Counted from the stretch's first letter, positions 10,958 through 22,935 are shown. The stretch: DNA of 64,000 nt from Candidula unifasciata (GCA_905116865.2 CAJHNH020002791.1:362363-426362), one strand, 5' to 3'. Translations and numbers: made by a program. The notes: a model not told the origin generated them from the sequence alone.

Positions 10958-11351
10958 TTGTTTAATGATGTCTCCTGGAGCGAGAAGACACCGGTGATTC
11001 AATTCTTCCACTGGTGTTTGAGGTTCATATCTCATTCTGAGGCTGATTAAAATGTGTTATGTCCCTTGTGAATTACTCTGTTGGCTTGGTTGGTTACCTC
11101 ATTTGAAGAATAAGAATACTTACATCAGAAAGTGGGGAACCCGGAGACCTGATAACATTTATTATCCCGCTAGTGGTAACTTGCTGGGAAATCACACTAG
11201 TCGGTCAGTCACTAGTTGCCGGACCAGTAGGATTACTGGCAAGTAAGGGCAGTGGTAAATCTATCTTCTGCAGAGATGCTGAGACAAATCATGATTCAGA
11301 CGTGATCCTGGTGGTTATGTGAGGTACGAGTTATGTGCGGGTACTCTGTCG

Positions 11352-11555
11352 GCATCTGTAGCTTAGTATTTGCAAATGAGCTTTGTAATGCTAGGGTACT
11401 GGGTTCAATCCCAGCTGCAGGTCTTGCGTTGGTTTCGACGGTGGTATTCAGAAGCCAACCGTCCAGAAAGCAATGGCAAACTACCAGGTTTAAATTTGCC
11501 TAGAAAAACCACAACAGCCAAAAGATGCTGGGGTTGGTTCTGCAGTGTCCTAGTA
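11352..11555 (+). mobile_element. SINE-C copy
   Basis: Head GTAGCTTAGTATTTGCAAAT, B-box GGTTCAATCCC, then AGCAATGGCAAACTACCAGG and GGGTTGGTTCTGCAGTG. About 600 bp downstream of the previous copy, same orientation. Confidence 0.75.
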
Positions 11556-11559
11556 TTCT

Positions 11560-12700
11560 ACATGATAGTGAATACTTTATATTTTTTTTTTATGCGAACA
11601 TAAGAAGAAGAATAAATGTTTTTATATCTTACGTTTAGTCAAAGAGTCTTAAAAAGAAGAACAAGACATATGTTTTCCTACAAGGATTGTGCATTTGACC
11701 TCTGTGGAGATAATTCTCCCATGAGTTTAGTGATGTCTTTTTTGTCTGGCATTAGCTAGAGGCCACCTGGGACTAAAAACTTATGTTCTCAATGTCTTGG
11801 TGGGTTGTGAATTGTAAGGGAATCATTCTCATGACTTTCTGTGACAGTGGTGCTAGTCACACTGTGAATTAATCAAGTAACAGAAAGTGTATTGATGGGC
11901 ACTCAAAGAAAGAAGTAGATAGATGGATGAACACACTAGACAACAAAAATCTAAAGCTATAGTTACCGTGCCGGGAATTGAACCTGTCACCTCCAGATGG
12001 GTCTGCGCCTTGCCATAAATACAAGTGCACTCAAGAACATGGTCAACTTATCTAGCTGTTTAATTGGATGAAAACCCTGAACATACCTGGCAAACCCATT
12101 GTCTTTCTTATTTGGGTATTGCATTTTGAGAAACCTTTCAGCTTTGATTTTCTGTTTTTGTGATGACGCAGGTCACATTTTCACACATTAGTTACATTTA
12201 GTCTTCCTTCATATTAGAGATTGTAAAAGCTTGTTCATTTAGCTGTCCTCCAGAGTAAACAAAAAATACTATCTGTTGCCAATTTTTAGTTAATTACCAT
12301 CTCTGTATGTCATGGTTAAATGTTTATTTCCAGATGTAAATTGGTAATTGCTTGTCTTGTTAGCTGGCAACCATTTTGAGCCAAATGTCTAATTACCCAG
12401 TTCCTTTGCTGTATTTGCAATCTGTAGGACATGCTTGACCCGTGTTTGTTAGCACTGCTCAGTTGTTGTGTTGAGGACATTGTTTGCTCGAGGCGTGGCT
12501 GCAATGTTGTGAGTTGTATGTTAGCCCGGTTATTTGATGTCACACCGTGCATTTGACTTGTTGTTGAGTCAGAGGGGAGAGCCGATGATGGCCGATTAAA
12601 GATAAATATAACACATGTTTCAGTTTTTGTTTGTCTTTAAAAACTGTTTTTTGTTGTTGATTGTACCATAAACCTGCATTTATGATAAACAAATGGATAT
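11560..12700. other. Intergenic stretch without recognised content
   Basis: An AATAAA lies at 11611. Otherwise only short random open frames, no splice-consistent conserved peptide and no clear repeat family seen. Confidence 0.5.
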
Positions 12701-12715
12701 ATATATATATATTCT

Positions 12716-12985
12716 CTTCTTCTTCTTTGCGTTCATCGGCTGTAAACTCCGGCAGAAAGTTCTGGTTGTGCGTCCACTTCTGGACTGCAGTCCTGTTCCA
12801 CAACCTGAGTGTTGCACGTGCATCCGTCTGACAGATCTAATTTGTATGCAGCTTGTTGGTTCCTTGCTTCTTAGGCAGATGCACTCCAACTTTGAAGGAA
12901 GCCCCCAATTAGTCGACTCTTACGACATGCTTTTGGGTAGGCAGTGGGTCTATTCTTGTTTTCCCTGGAACCCACACGGAACAGG
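12716..12985 (-). mobile_element. SINE-B copy
   Basis: Begins CTTCTTCTTCTTTGCGTTCA, the reverse complement of the family tail, contains ACTCTTACGACATGCTTTTG and ends near GGAACCCACACGGAA. Preceded by a short (TA)n tract at 12694-12711. Confidence 0.8.
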
Positions 12986-13519
12986 AGAAGTAAGTAAATC
13001 AGAATCTAAATTAAACGGTGGAGAAACCAGACTTGGCTGTAAACCGCAGTAGAATGTGTTGTCAGTGGAGAGCATTATTATGTTTATATTACTCTTAGGG
13101 TCCCCGAACCCACACAGGGATAACATGTGTTAATATGGCAGTTATTGAAAGAAGTGTGATTTGTGGAGGATAAAAAATATCCCCTTTAAAGATGTAGGAA
13201 TTGTTATGGGTACTACTCATGAAAGTCACCCCATTTTGACAGTTCATACATTTCGAATAATTTATGTTTTTGTATTTTTATGCTCGTCGGTGGTGGATGT
13301 GCTTAAAACGTTCAAAACGAGGAATACATGACACCCCTGTACTATAGAAGTGTCCTGGGAAATCCCCAATGAAATTTCACGGCCGTCAAGAGGGGGTCAC
13401 TTTGGTGAGTTGTATCTTGCTAATGGGTAGATGGATCAACAGATAAATAGGTGTATGGGCTGGCACCTGAATAAACAGATTTAAATTCCTGAATTGGTAA
13501 GTGGATAAACGGAAATTGA

Positions 13520-13770
13520 TATGTGAGGTACCTTCAAAAAGTTCCCATAATTTGTATTTTATATAAATAACTGCAGTTATTTGCACTATATTTTCTTTAA
13601 AATAATTCCCTTCAGCAACTACACATTTTGCTACCTTTTGTACAGATGTTGGAAAAATTCCTGAAACCAATTGTTGGACACATCTTTTAGCTACTTTGTT
13701 CCATTGGCAATAATGTCCTCAACATCCTTTAATCACTGTCACCTCGGTGGCGACCTTAGGTGAGAAAATA
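13520..13770 (-). pseudogene. Mariner-like transposase C-terminal remnant
   Basis: On the - strand 13386-13670 is open and reads TSVQKVAKCVVAEGNYFKE, which resembles the (W/V)..C(I/V)...G.YFE end of mariner-family transposases. The adjoining + strand sequence GGTACCTTCAAAAAGTTCCC resembles a mariner terminal inverted repeat. No catalytic triad is visible. Tentative. Confidence 0.45.
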
Positions 13771-14142
13771 ATAAGAAGAAAAAATTAGCTAGTGCCAGGT
13801 CAGTAGAATACTGTGGCGACTGCCATTTGATATTTCAACTTCTAAAGCTATTGTCTTGAGAATTCTACTAATATTTTAGCCCAACAAGATCACAAGTGAA
13901 GAACTGAGGAAAATGCTTGAACTACTCAAAAACTTGCGATATTGCCATTTGCAAGCCTAATGTCTCTGAGGGTGACATCTTGAGTAAAGCGACGTTTGCA
14001 TTTCTCAATACACAACATTTTTTATATTACCACTCTACTTTTTGCATAGGGCACAAGACACTAACTTCTTTTTGAGAATAAATATGACGGTCACGTCTGC
14101 CAGATAGTTTTATCAAGGTTAATATCAACTAGTGACATTGAT

Positions 14143-14560
14143 ATCGAGAAGCCGACCGTCTAGAGAGCAATGACAAACTACTGGACATAAATGTGCATAT
14201 AAAAATCTCAACAGCCAAAAACGCTAGGGTTAGTTCTGCAACGTCCTGTAGACTACAGGCAACTAACTTTTTTGTTAATCAGCAGTGCACTGAAGGCAGG
14301 GTGGCAAGGGCTCCCAGCGGATATCTTGGGGCTGCATCTCTTGAGAACACAAACTCCAAGATCGTGGGGTCAAATCAGCATCAAGTCGGATTCTGTTCTA
14401 ACATGATCTTGGCTACCAAGTCAGCCCAGCCTTAAATGAGTTCCAAAAAAAAATCCTGGAAATTAAAGGCGACCGATGTCATGTTGACCACGTCAACCAC
14501 TGAATGCCTATAGATCTATAAAATATGGGTTTAGCATTATATAGCCAATACACCCAACGC
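14143..14560 (+). mobile_element. SINE-C fragment followed by SINE-A fragment
   Basis: 14143-14272 carries the SINE-C middle and end (AGAGCAATGACAAACTACTG; ACGTCCTGTAGACTACAGGC). From about 14285 a SINE-A-like sequence follows (GTCAGCCCAGCCTTAAATGA, GACCACGTCAACCACTGAAT, ATCTATAAAATATGGGT). Confidence 0.6.
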
Positions 14561-14999
14561 CATTGTTAGGTTAGTAGTTGTACCCCACCGGGACATAGCA
14601 TAAAGTGCCACCACACTGATGATGATCACCCGTGCAGAGGTCTCACAAACCCCTTTCAGCCGTTGAGCCATATCTATGCCCTGGCTATAGTCAGGCCCCC
14701 GGCAGAAGCCATGGTGAGGCCTCAAACAAAATATTGCATCCCACGAAGGGATGGATGGCTTAGTAAATGTACTAAAGTGTCCTTAACTATTTAGAGTATT
14801 GTAGAGCCATGTCGTAGTTTTTACTGTGTCTGTCCTTAAAATTGTGATTATTATTACGGCGTATAAATTGTGTGTAGCGGTAGCTTTTGTTTAGATAAAC
14901 AAATTAAAGTGAATAAATTCGCTTCGTAACTAAAAACTGATTATATTTGTGTTTGGCCGACACGCCTTAGATGCATAAAAAAAAGCACACCGGGGTAGT

Positions 15000-16150
15000 G
15001 ATGGGATGTCTCTTGGCCTGTCTACGACACTGAATATAAAGACAAAGTAGCAAAGGGGTGCCGTTTTTATTTTACCTATCCACATACCAAGAAACTGTTC
15101 AATAAATTTGTATGAATCATTGCGGGTTTTCCAAAAACTGCAATCAGATTATGAGGCAAACAGCAATACCACAGGTCGTCATGGAGAACACATAAAAACT
15201 GAAACTGGGTGAAACTAGGGCGAGTAGATGCATACAACGCCAGTTATTTTCAAGTGCTCACAGTAAGCGAGGAAAGCAGGGGCGGCAGAACTGAAGCGGT
15301 ATATTGCCTTGTATGTACTATAAATTCAAGGTCAGGTATCAGTGACTCACGTGCCATTGGTCATGGTTATAAATAGACCAAAGGGAATCAGAGGAACGTC
15401 AGGACTTGTTGACCCAGAGTTTTGAGCGGAGAGTTGTACCGGTATAGTCTTTATCTCACACCACACCTATATCCTCTCGCTCTCTCGTGTTCTCTCCCTC
15501 TTGTTTTATCTCCCAACCCCACCCCTCCTTCTCTCTCTTGCGGGCTCACTGGTTGGCTCTTTTGCATTGTCTTTCTTTCTCTCACTTCTTCTCTCTTGCT
15601 CTTTCTCATTCTTCTCTCGCACTATCTCATCTTGTCTGTTTCTCTTAATCCCTCACTCTTTTTCACTTCTAATTTTCTTGTCCCTTTCTGTCTCACCGTC
15701 TCTTTCTCTATCTCTCTCTTCTCAAAATATCTCTTTCCTTATAATCTCACTCTGTCTCTCAGTCACACGGAATCACTTTTTTTTTTTCTGTGGAATGCTC
15801 TTGCAACTTGTTGCCGGTCAGGCTTTTTCTAAGAATGTGGCCAGCTTGGCAATGCAGATGTATGTACATCACTTCAGTTTTTTCGATGGTGGGCTGCGGT
15901 CCAAATATAAGTAAAGTCAACCCCCCCCTCCCCCCTTTTCCTTCCTTCTTTCCTTCTCCATTTTTTTTCAACACGTACATTATTGTATGCATTAACTTGA
16001 AAGCTCTGTGTTGAAGGGAGAAGACATGGTTCAAAAAACAAAACAAGTGCAAGTATGAGCTTCCGAAAGTTGGGAGACACACTTAACGATCCCTTTCATA
16101 AAAAAAAACAAGTACGAGGATGTTGACACACGTCCACATACTCGTGACGT
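15000..16150. other. Intergenic low-complexity, pyrimidine-rich block
   Basis: 15460-15760 is almost pure CT-rich sequence, giving Leu/Ser/Phe open frames with no family resemblance; 15920-15970 has C-runs and T-runs. No gene call is justified. Confidence 0.6.
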
Positions 16151-16359
16151 CACATGCAGCCTGGTGTCTCAGTTATCACGAGCTTCTGCCTCCTCTTCTT
16201 CTTCGTCTTCTTTTTTTCTTCCTCACCCCTTCTAGCTTCTCTTTTACCATGGCCTCTCCACTACTTTCTCTTCCATTTATCCAGCTTCTTTAGACAAACA
16301 GTGCCAACAACTGGTGCTATCAGGCCCATATTTAGGCGGTTTGGTGCCCCTGATCTCCG

Positions 16360-16640
16360 ATGTGGGTTCCGAGACCCTGTTATAGGTGAAAACAAAACTA
16401 GACCCACTGCCTACCCAAAAGCATGTCGTAAGAGTCAGCTAATTGGGAGCTTCCTTCAAAGTCAGAATACATCTGTCTGAGAGGCAAGGAACCAGCAGTC
16501 TGCAAACAAATGAGTGAAATCTGTAAAACGGATGCACACGCACCACTCAGGTTCTGGGACAGCACTGCAGTCAGAAGGGGATGAACAACCAGAACTTTCT
16601 GCCAGAGTTTACAGCTGGTGAACGCCAAGAAGAAGAAGAA
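16360..16640 (+). mobile_element. SINE-B copy
   Basis: GATGTGGGTTCC start, AAAGCATGTCGTAAGAGTCA, CTAATTGGGAGCTTCCTTC, AGAACTTTCTGCCAGAGTTT, and an AAGAAGAAGAAGAAC tail. One of the best preserved copies in the window. Confidence 0.82.
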
Positions 16641-16649
16641 CGTGCCCCT

Positions 16650-18050
16650 GTACTGTCATGTAAGTTGCAAGATCTCAATATGTTTACTGTAACTCTTTTT
16701 CGTTCAGTGTACACATTTAGGTAGACATCACTAATACTCTTTGAATCAAACATCATGCAGAAGCATGAACGTGCCAGCCACTTTTCACCATCAGCTTTCT
16801 TCATTAAAAACAAACAGCTTTCAAAATGGATGCATTCTTCAGAGACATTCTTCATCAAAGCTGTTTTTTTTTTTTTAAATCGTAAATGGTTCGCAGTTAG
16901 CGCAGTCGATAGACTCGCTTCCAAATCCAGCTACAGCCCACGGCCGGTGTTCAAAGCCGGACGGTTCCAGGGAATCCACCAAGCCACAAGCTAATGGGTA
17001 CCAGAGGTAATACTCTGGGGTAAATGGAGGAACGTCGCTGTAGCTACAGAGTTTCGTGCGGACGGCGACACAGGCAGACAGTTTCTTATCAGCTGTCCGT
17101 ACTGGTGGCAGAGCACTTATGGTATATAACCGTGTGCAATGACGCTGGTTCAATCTCTCGAATTTACCTTTTGGTTCGCAGTTTCTCAGTAGCACCATGA
17201 ATTTGAACTGTTAAGTGATATTTATGGGAAAGGAAATCTTAAATAATTTTCTCTGCAAATTTCAACTTTCTTCCTTAATTCACTCTAAACAAATTGTATG
17301 ACATTTTAATTCTACCCAAGAATTCGTCGTCATTCGTGAAGCAGAAAGATCTTAATCTGCAATTAATTCCAAAAAGTCCAAGTACATTAAAAAGTTTCAG
17401 TTTTTCCACAAATCAAATAATTTTTGTCTCCATGAAATGCAAGATCCTTAGAAGCTAGTTTGATAACCGCAGGAAAAAAAAAGAAAGATTTTCTACTGCC
17501 TAGTCATGCAGGCTGGGCAATCGTTTGTTCTGTCAACGGCCAGCTCCAGATTTGTTTAAGGCCGTACAGCTCGAACAGGAATTCCCTTCTTGTGCAAGAA
17601 TTGAGTCCCTCTGCGTCCACAGTTTTTATCGAGGAGATGTATACTCAAATTAAACTACAGTTTCATTAATTTTCGACATATTTTTTTAGAACTATACGTC
17701 ATTTTTATGGTAAATAAGTGTGCCGAATAAATATAACAATAAAGGCTCTTACAAACAAACAAAAAAATAATTAGAGAAGCGCGTGGTTCTGTCCATCTCG
17801 TTTCCCCTGGTTTTCCATTTTAGCAAGCAATCTCTGTGAGAGGCAGTTTTCAAGTTCGACAAAACACCAACATAACTTGAATCAATAAGAACGCGGTACA
17901 TGTTTTGTTACTGCATCCATTTCCTAAATGTACTGCAATCTTATGGTTAAGTGGTGATCTAATTGTGCCAAACTAATTTAATGTAAAGTAAAGGAACAGT
18001 TTTAACGTCTTCAGATTTCTTTGGTAACGTTGAGCTAGACCTCTACTTTA
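16650..18050. other. Intergenic, mostly unique sequence with a tRNA-like SINE fragment
   Basis: Around 16895-17180 a GTTAGCGCAGTCGATAGACT head looks tRNA-like (possible degenerate SINE). The remainder holds no recognisable gene or repeat. Confidence 0.4.
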
Positions 18051-18054
18051 AAGA

Positions 18055-18265
18055 CCAGTCGGTGCTCGGTGGACAATGTGGTTAATTAGCAGCACACCGG
18101 TCGCCTTTACTTTCCAGGACTTCACTTGATACCCGTTTAAGGATGGCGGACCTATGAGCCAAGGTAATTTCTGACAAAAGTCTGGCTCCGTCACGACCTG
18201 AACCTACGACCTTGGATCCGAAGGCGAGAGTCTAGCCGCTGCACCAGAGCGGCGGCCCCTAATTG
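18055..18265 (-). mobile_element. SINE-A copy
   Basis: Reverse orientation: contains CACACCGGTCGCCTTTACTT, then CGACCTTGGATCCGAAGGCG and a CTAGCCGCTGCACCAGAGCG head, the reverse complement of the family's tRNA-like 5' end. Confidence 0.7.
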
Positions 18266-18309
18266 AATGCCATAATGCCAATCTAACACGGGTTTCAAAC
18301 AAAATAAAA

Positions 18310-18915
18310 GTCGTACTGTGGCTTAGAGATTGTCATTGTGATTTGTAATCCTAAAGTAGTGGGTTCGATTTCAGCTGTTGGCGGTTTGGGAGCAGTCCGA
18401 CTATCCTCCGAATAACGGTCCCAAATCGGGGCTGAAAATATACCTTAACAGGGCCTCAGTCACATGTAAATTGCGTACTTCCGGCAACTTAAACTGCGTA
18501 CCACCACCGCCGAAGGGAATCTCCCGAGGCCGCTACTCGCGGCGCGGGGCTAAACTAGATGGCTGGGACTCACGAGCAGCAGCTACCGCATTACCTGCAG
18601 CTTCCTTCGTTTTATTTGCCCGTGAGTCCCAGCCTTCTAGTTTATTCCCACCGCTCGCGGCGCAGGAGATTCGGCGTGGCGGTAGTCGCCGGAAGTCTGC
18701 AATTTACATGTGACCGAGGCCCTGTTAAAGTATATTTTCGGCCCCGAAAATTTGGGACAGTTATTCGGAGGGTAGCCAGCAGTACCTTTGCGTTGATTTC
18801 GACAATGATAAGTTGTGCGGGCCGTTCAGTAACCAATGGCAAACTACTGAAATTAAAATTGCCTAGAAAAACCCAAAACAGCCAAAAAGTGCTGGGTTTG
18901 GTTCCGTATAAGACA
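18310..18915 (+). mobile_element. SINE-C copy split by a MITE insertion
   Basis: The left half (18310-18398) has the tRNA-like head and GGGTTCGATTTCAGCTG; the right half (18778-18915) resumes at the expected place with TTTGCGTTGATTTCGACAAT and CCAATGGCAAACTACTG. The 18399-18777 element lies between. Confidence 0.75.
18399..18777. mobile_element. Palindromic hAT-like MITE (family P1), inserted in a SINE
   Basis: The whole 379-bp element is a long hairpin: the left end GACTATCCTCCGAATAA matches the reverse complement of the right end, GGCTACCCTCCGAATAA, and an inner pair (ACTAGATGGCTGGGACTCAC and GTGAGTCCCAGCCTTCTAGT) forms the hairpin tip with a loop of about 50 bases. The flanks AGCAGTCC and AGCAGTAC (7 of 8) suggest an 8-bp target duplication. 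A second copy is at 29106-29559. Confidence 0.85.
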
Positions 18916-19339
18916 CAAAGTAGGGGGGAAAATACTTGCCACACTTAAAATGGTGTCATCCCCAGTTCAGCTGAAAATGTGAACGACCCTGAATGTTACT
19001 GTTACAAGTCGTAACAGGTTGTCGTTGTCCAGTGACTAGTCGCTACCAGCCCTGTGTCATGTGTTCGAATCTGGATCGATTTGGCTTTAAAAAAAAAATA
19101 AAGTGGAATTCCAAGCCAATCCGGTCTAAAATTGGTATCAGCAAATGTTCTTTGGAGTAAACAAATACAAAGTGGACATGATGGCATCGTCCATCGAGTG
19201 CCGATTGGGTCCTGGTAACACACGACCTTTCAAACTATCAACGCAACAGGAAGTCAGCAACGATAACAATGGGGAGATATCATGGCGGAATGGACAAAAC
19301 GGAAGTTTAGTGCGGTCAGTATGTTACAGAAGCCAGTAA

Positions 19340-21341
19340 TCTTCTATCTTCTCTTCTATATTATTAAAAATTTTAATTTTCCGAGTTTGTTAACTATAGA
19401 CCAGGAAACTACTGAACCGATTGCTTTCAAATTTTCATACAACGTTGCCTATGACTCAAAACGTGATTTTTTTGTGTGTCCTAAAATCGCACAAACCACG
19501 AACGACGTGGCTCCAGCAACGGTCAAATCATTATTTGTTTCGTTGCCGGCCCGAATTTGTTTTTAGTTGATTGGCCATTTTTGACTGCTGAGCTCTTTTT
19601 TGAACTTTGCATTACTATATAATTTTATTTCCACTGTCTGCTGAAGTGTTTGGAAGCGTAGTTGTAGCTATATGCCTATCATGCGAGTGACCCGTGCTCG
19701 ATTCCCCGCTAGGTGATTTAATTTTTTTTAGCCCTTGACTGGGCGGCTGGCACGTTGTGCTGTGGTTTATCGCTAGGCTGCGATATCTACGCCTTTTTTT
19801 TTTTTTGGTTTTGGGTTTTACAGCTAGCCTGCGACAGCGGCGACGTGATGCTCAATGGTCACGTCACGGGTAATTTTCGTTCACCCTCGAGAGAGAGGGC
19901 CGTTGGCACGTTGTGTTGTGGTTTACAGCTAGGCTGCGATATCTGCGCCTTTTGCCCAAATACATCCGATTTCAGTTGTCCCAAATAGCCTCCCCGAGAC
20001 GCTTCGGCAATGACAGAAACTGTTAACTAAGACGGCTTTTAGTCCAGTTTAGATTGGGTGGACACGGATGCCAAGGTCAGTTGAAAATCGTTCCTTTGGA
20101 GAGGGAGAGATGACGGGTGCAGGGTATTTTTCTCCTCTATTCGTGAGTATAGTGTACTTTTTACTGTGGGTTCCATCACTGGTTACGTAATGAAGTTTTT
20201 TTTCTCTCTATTTAAGGGGGCAAAGTTAAACGAAATAGTCCGCGGTGACAGCATGCAGCGCTAACTCCTCTTTTCTACACCGACCTACACAGACTGTAGT
20301 GACAGTTTTTGTTGTTGTTGTTGTTGTTGTGATGGTGGTGGTGGTAGTGGTGGTAGTGGTTGCAGTAGTTCTGGTACTGGATGGGTGATGTGGTAGCTGT
20401 TACACTGGCCCCATTTACTTCTCAATACAAAGTTAATGCTACCTATTTAAGTCTGGGTGGACACGGATGCCAATCACAATTTAGTTACAATATTTCGTAA
20501 CATGGTGACTTTCCCATCCTTCGGAGAAGATTATATGATTGGGGGAAAGGGGGGGGGGGGGTTATGCCAGACACAGTTAGCTGAGAGAGCTTAACATATT
20601 ATTTTAAAGTTATTATTTCTTAACTATTTCTATTTTAATAATCTCGCCAAGTGATGATTTTTCAATCTTTCGGAGAGGGAGACATGATAAAGTGGGAAGT
20701 GTGGGAGGGGGGGGGGGAGGGGGCTATGCCAGACACAGTTAGCTGAGAGAGCTTAAAATATTATTTTAAAGTTCTCATGTCCTAACTTTTTCTATTTTAA
20801 TAATTTCGCCAGTTAATGATTTTTCAATCCTTCGGAGAGTAAGATTGACTTAGCCAGGTGATGATTTTTCAATCCTTCGGAGAGTAAGATATGACTTAGC
20901 CAGGTGATGATTTTTCAATCTTTCGGAGAGGGAGATATGATTGGGGGAGCGGGGATGTTCTGCCAGACACAGTTAGCTGAGAGAGCTTAACATATTATTT
21001 TAATGTTCTCATTTCTTAACTATTTCTATTTTAATAATTTCGCCAGGTGATGATTTTTTTTAAACCTACGGAGAGGAATATATGATTGGTGGAGGAGGAG
21101 GGGGGAGGTTTATGCCAGACACAGTTAGCTGAGAGAGCTTAACATATTATTTTAATGTTCTAATTTCTTAACTATTTCTATTTCAATAATTTCGCCAGGG
21201 GTGGTTTTTCGATCCTTGGGAGAGGGAGATATGATTGGGGGAGGGGGGGGGATATGACAGATACTGTTAGCTGAGAACTATTTTCTTTCCTCTCCATTTC
21301 ACCATTCTGAGCCACAGCAACTCGTGGCCGGCTACAGCTAG
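19340..21341 (+). mobile_element. Helitron-like non-autonomous element with internal tandem repeats
   Basis: The left end starts TC after A (TCTTCTATCTTCTCTTCTAT) and is followed by GAAACTACTGAACCGATTGC, a segment resembling Helitron 5' regions. The right end has a small hairpin (GCCAC, 8-base loop, GTGGC, about 21312-21329), then CCGGCTACAG and CTAG before a T, as in Helitron 3' termini. There is no terminal inverted repeat or target duplication. Inside are a roughly 160-bp duplication (about 19747 and 19903) and a 5-copy array (20480-21260). No Rep/helicase coding sequence is seen. Confidence 0.6.
20480..21265. repeat. Tandem array of roughly 60-220-bp units inside the Helitron-like element
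   Basis: Recurring blocks: TGATGATTTTTCAATCCTTC, GGAGAGGGAGATATGATTGG, a variable G-run, ATGCCAGACACAGTTAGCTG and AGAGAGCTTAACATATTATT. Five G-run units and two extra short units (about 20820-20900) that lack the second half. Confidence 0.85.
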
Positions 21342-21355
21342 TATATATATATATT

Positions 21356-22159
21356 CAGTGGAACCTCGCTTAACGAGCATAATTCGTTCCAGAAAGAAAC
21401 TCGTTAAGCGAAACACTCGTTATGCGAAACAATTTTTCTCATATAAATATTGTAGAATACATAAATGCGTTCTTGGGGTGCTTAGCACTTGGCCAATCTC
21501 TTCCACAAGCTCTTCGATATCACTGTTATCCAACTACAATCCCCTGATAGTGGTCAAAAACACAGTCTCGTTGACTACAGGTTCCACGGGTACTGTCTCG
21601 AACCCCTGAAAGTCACAAATCGACAACGCTTTCCGACCAAAGCTTCTTCCAAGCAGAAGTTAGGGTTCTCTTGGTAACCTCTCCCCCAGCCGTGTCGATC
21701 ATCTTGAAGCAGGCAACGATGTGGAAGTGATTTTTCCAAAACTCTTTGAGAGTTAGGTTGGTCCCTTCAGTCACCTGAAAACAATGTTTGAAGAGTCCTT
21801 TAGTTTAGAGCTTCTTGAAGTTAGAAATAACTTGCTGGTCCATGGGCTGGAGTAACGGAGTGGTGTTGGGAGGTAGAAACTGGATCTTGATGATGTTGTA
21901 GGACTGGAGGATTCATACACATATATCACAACATAACACAAGTTTGAGAAAATGTGTGATCACAAGCGACACTACGATGCTACTGGAACGATTGCTAAAC
22001 ACAGACTGGTGTAACATGCACACAATTCGGGCCTTCCCCTCTCCTCGCCACTCGTTATGAGAAACGTCGCTCGTTAAGCGAGTCATTCTTTTACAATTTG
22101 TTTTGCTCGTTATGCGAATTACTCTTTATGAGAGGTGCTCGTTAAGCGAGGTTCTACTG
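21356..22159 (-). mobile_element. pogo/Tigger-type DNA transposon remnant
   Basis: Ends are inverted: left CAGTGGAACCTCGCTTAACG, right (reverse complement) CAGTAGAACCTCGCTTAACG, with further CTCGTTAAGCGA-type subrepeats. The right flank is TA; the left TA is degraded in an AT-rich tract. The - strand interior (about 21900 down to 21450) retains FLPPNTTPLLQPMDQ, VISNFKKL, GLFKHCFQVTEGTNLTLKEF and HFHIVAC, the C-terminal half of a Tigger-like DDE transposase, with frame breaks. Too short (804 bp) to be active. Confidence 0.88.
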
Positions 22160-22169
22160 TATAATATAA

Positions 22170-22412
22170 TTCAGGTCCTGTTCACGTTTCCCAGCCCATC
22201 TACACACTGCCTAACCTTTCATTAATACTTTCTCAGATCAGTGTCACATTGTCCCCCATCCTACCACCAATTTCATCAGCGCCGATGTTGCGTGTTCTAT
22301 ACTACGCGACAACACAGCTTTCAGCGATAGACTAGCCTGACCTCTGTAACATAGACAAGCTGTGCAAACATGAATGAATGGTCAACTAGTATGTATCTGG
22401 GTTGGAAATCGT
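22170..22412. mobile_element. Palindromic MITE family P2, short copy
   Basis: The left arm (CCCATCTACACACTGCCTAA, CCTTTCATTAATACTTTC) is inverted at the right (GAATGAATGGTCAACTAGTA, TGTATCTGGGTTGG). Similar arms flank 23030-23450. Confidence 0.6.
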
Positions 22413-22687
22413 AAAAAGAACCTTAATTTTTTAAACTACATTGTTTTTTAGATGGGGGATTTCTATATACTCGGGGGAGGGCTAAAAATTGTCGGAGAAT
22501 ACTCGTTTAGGCAGTAAATTTGGGCCCCCGTGATTTTGACCACACCACTCTTCGAACAGAATCGTCTTCACTTCGTTATGGGCTCCTGGGCAAAACAGCG
22601 TGCCGGTGTCCCTTCAACAACCACTCACACACACACAAATTAAATGTAAATGGACGATTAATATTAAACATATACACAGATTAGAGG

Positions 22688-22935
22688 GAGCCGCCGTGGT
22701 GAAGCGGCTAGACGCTCGTACTAGACCATAGAGGATTTTGGCTCCCAGGTCGAACAAGCCTTGAGATGGTACCAGATGGAGTCATGGGAAGTCAAGGCAG
22801 GCGGCGTGATGCTGACTTCATCTCCCACCAAGTACCGATTGGTCTATAAAATATAGGTCTAGCCCTATATGCCCAACCCACCTGAAGGCGTGGACGAGGA
22901 GCCTTTACTGTATGCGGATTAGCATGGGGCCCTCA
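22688..22935 (+). mobile_element. SINE-A copy (tRNA-derived)
   Basis: Head GAGCCGCCGTGGTGAAGCGG plus CTAGACGCTCG is tRNA-like. The body has GGTCTATAAAATATAGGTCT and AGCCCTATATGCCCAACCC, and the end GGCGTGGACGAGGAGCCTTT. The family recurs at least ten times in the window on both strands. Confidence 0.8.

Noticed and set aside
15422..15914. Leu/Ser/Phe-rich membrane-like proteins
   Set aside because: The sequence is nearly pure CT-rich low-complexity DNA; two overlapping frames look equally hydrophobic and no start context or splicing supports a gene.
18559..18948. 129-codon and 111-codon frames at 18.4-18.9 kb
   Set aside because: They run through the palindromic MITE and the split SINE; mirrored frames exist on the other strand.
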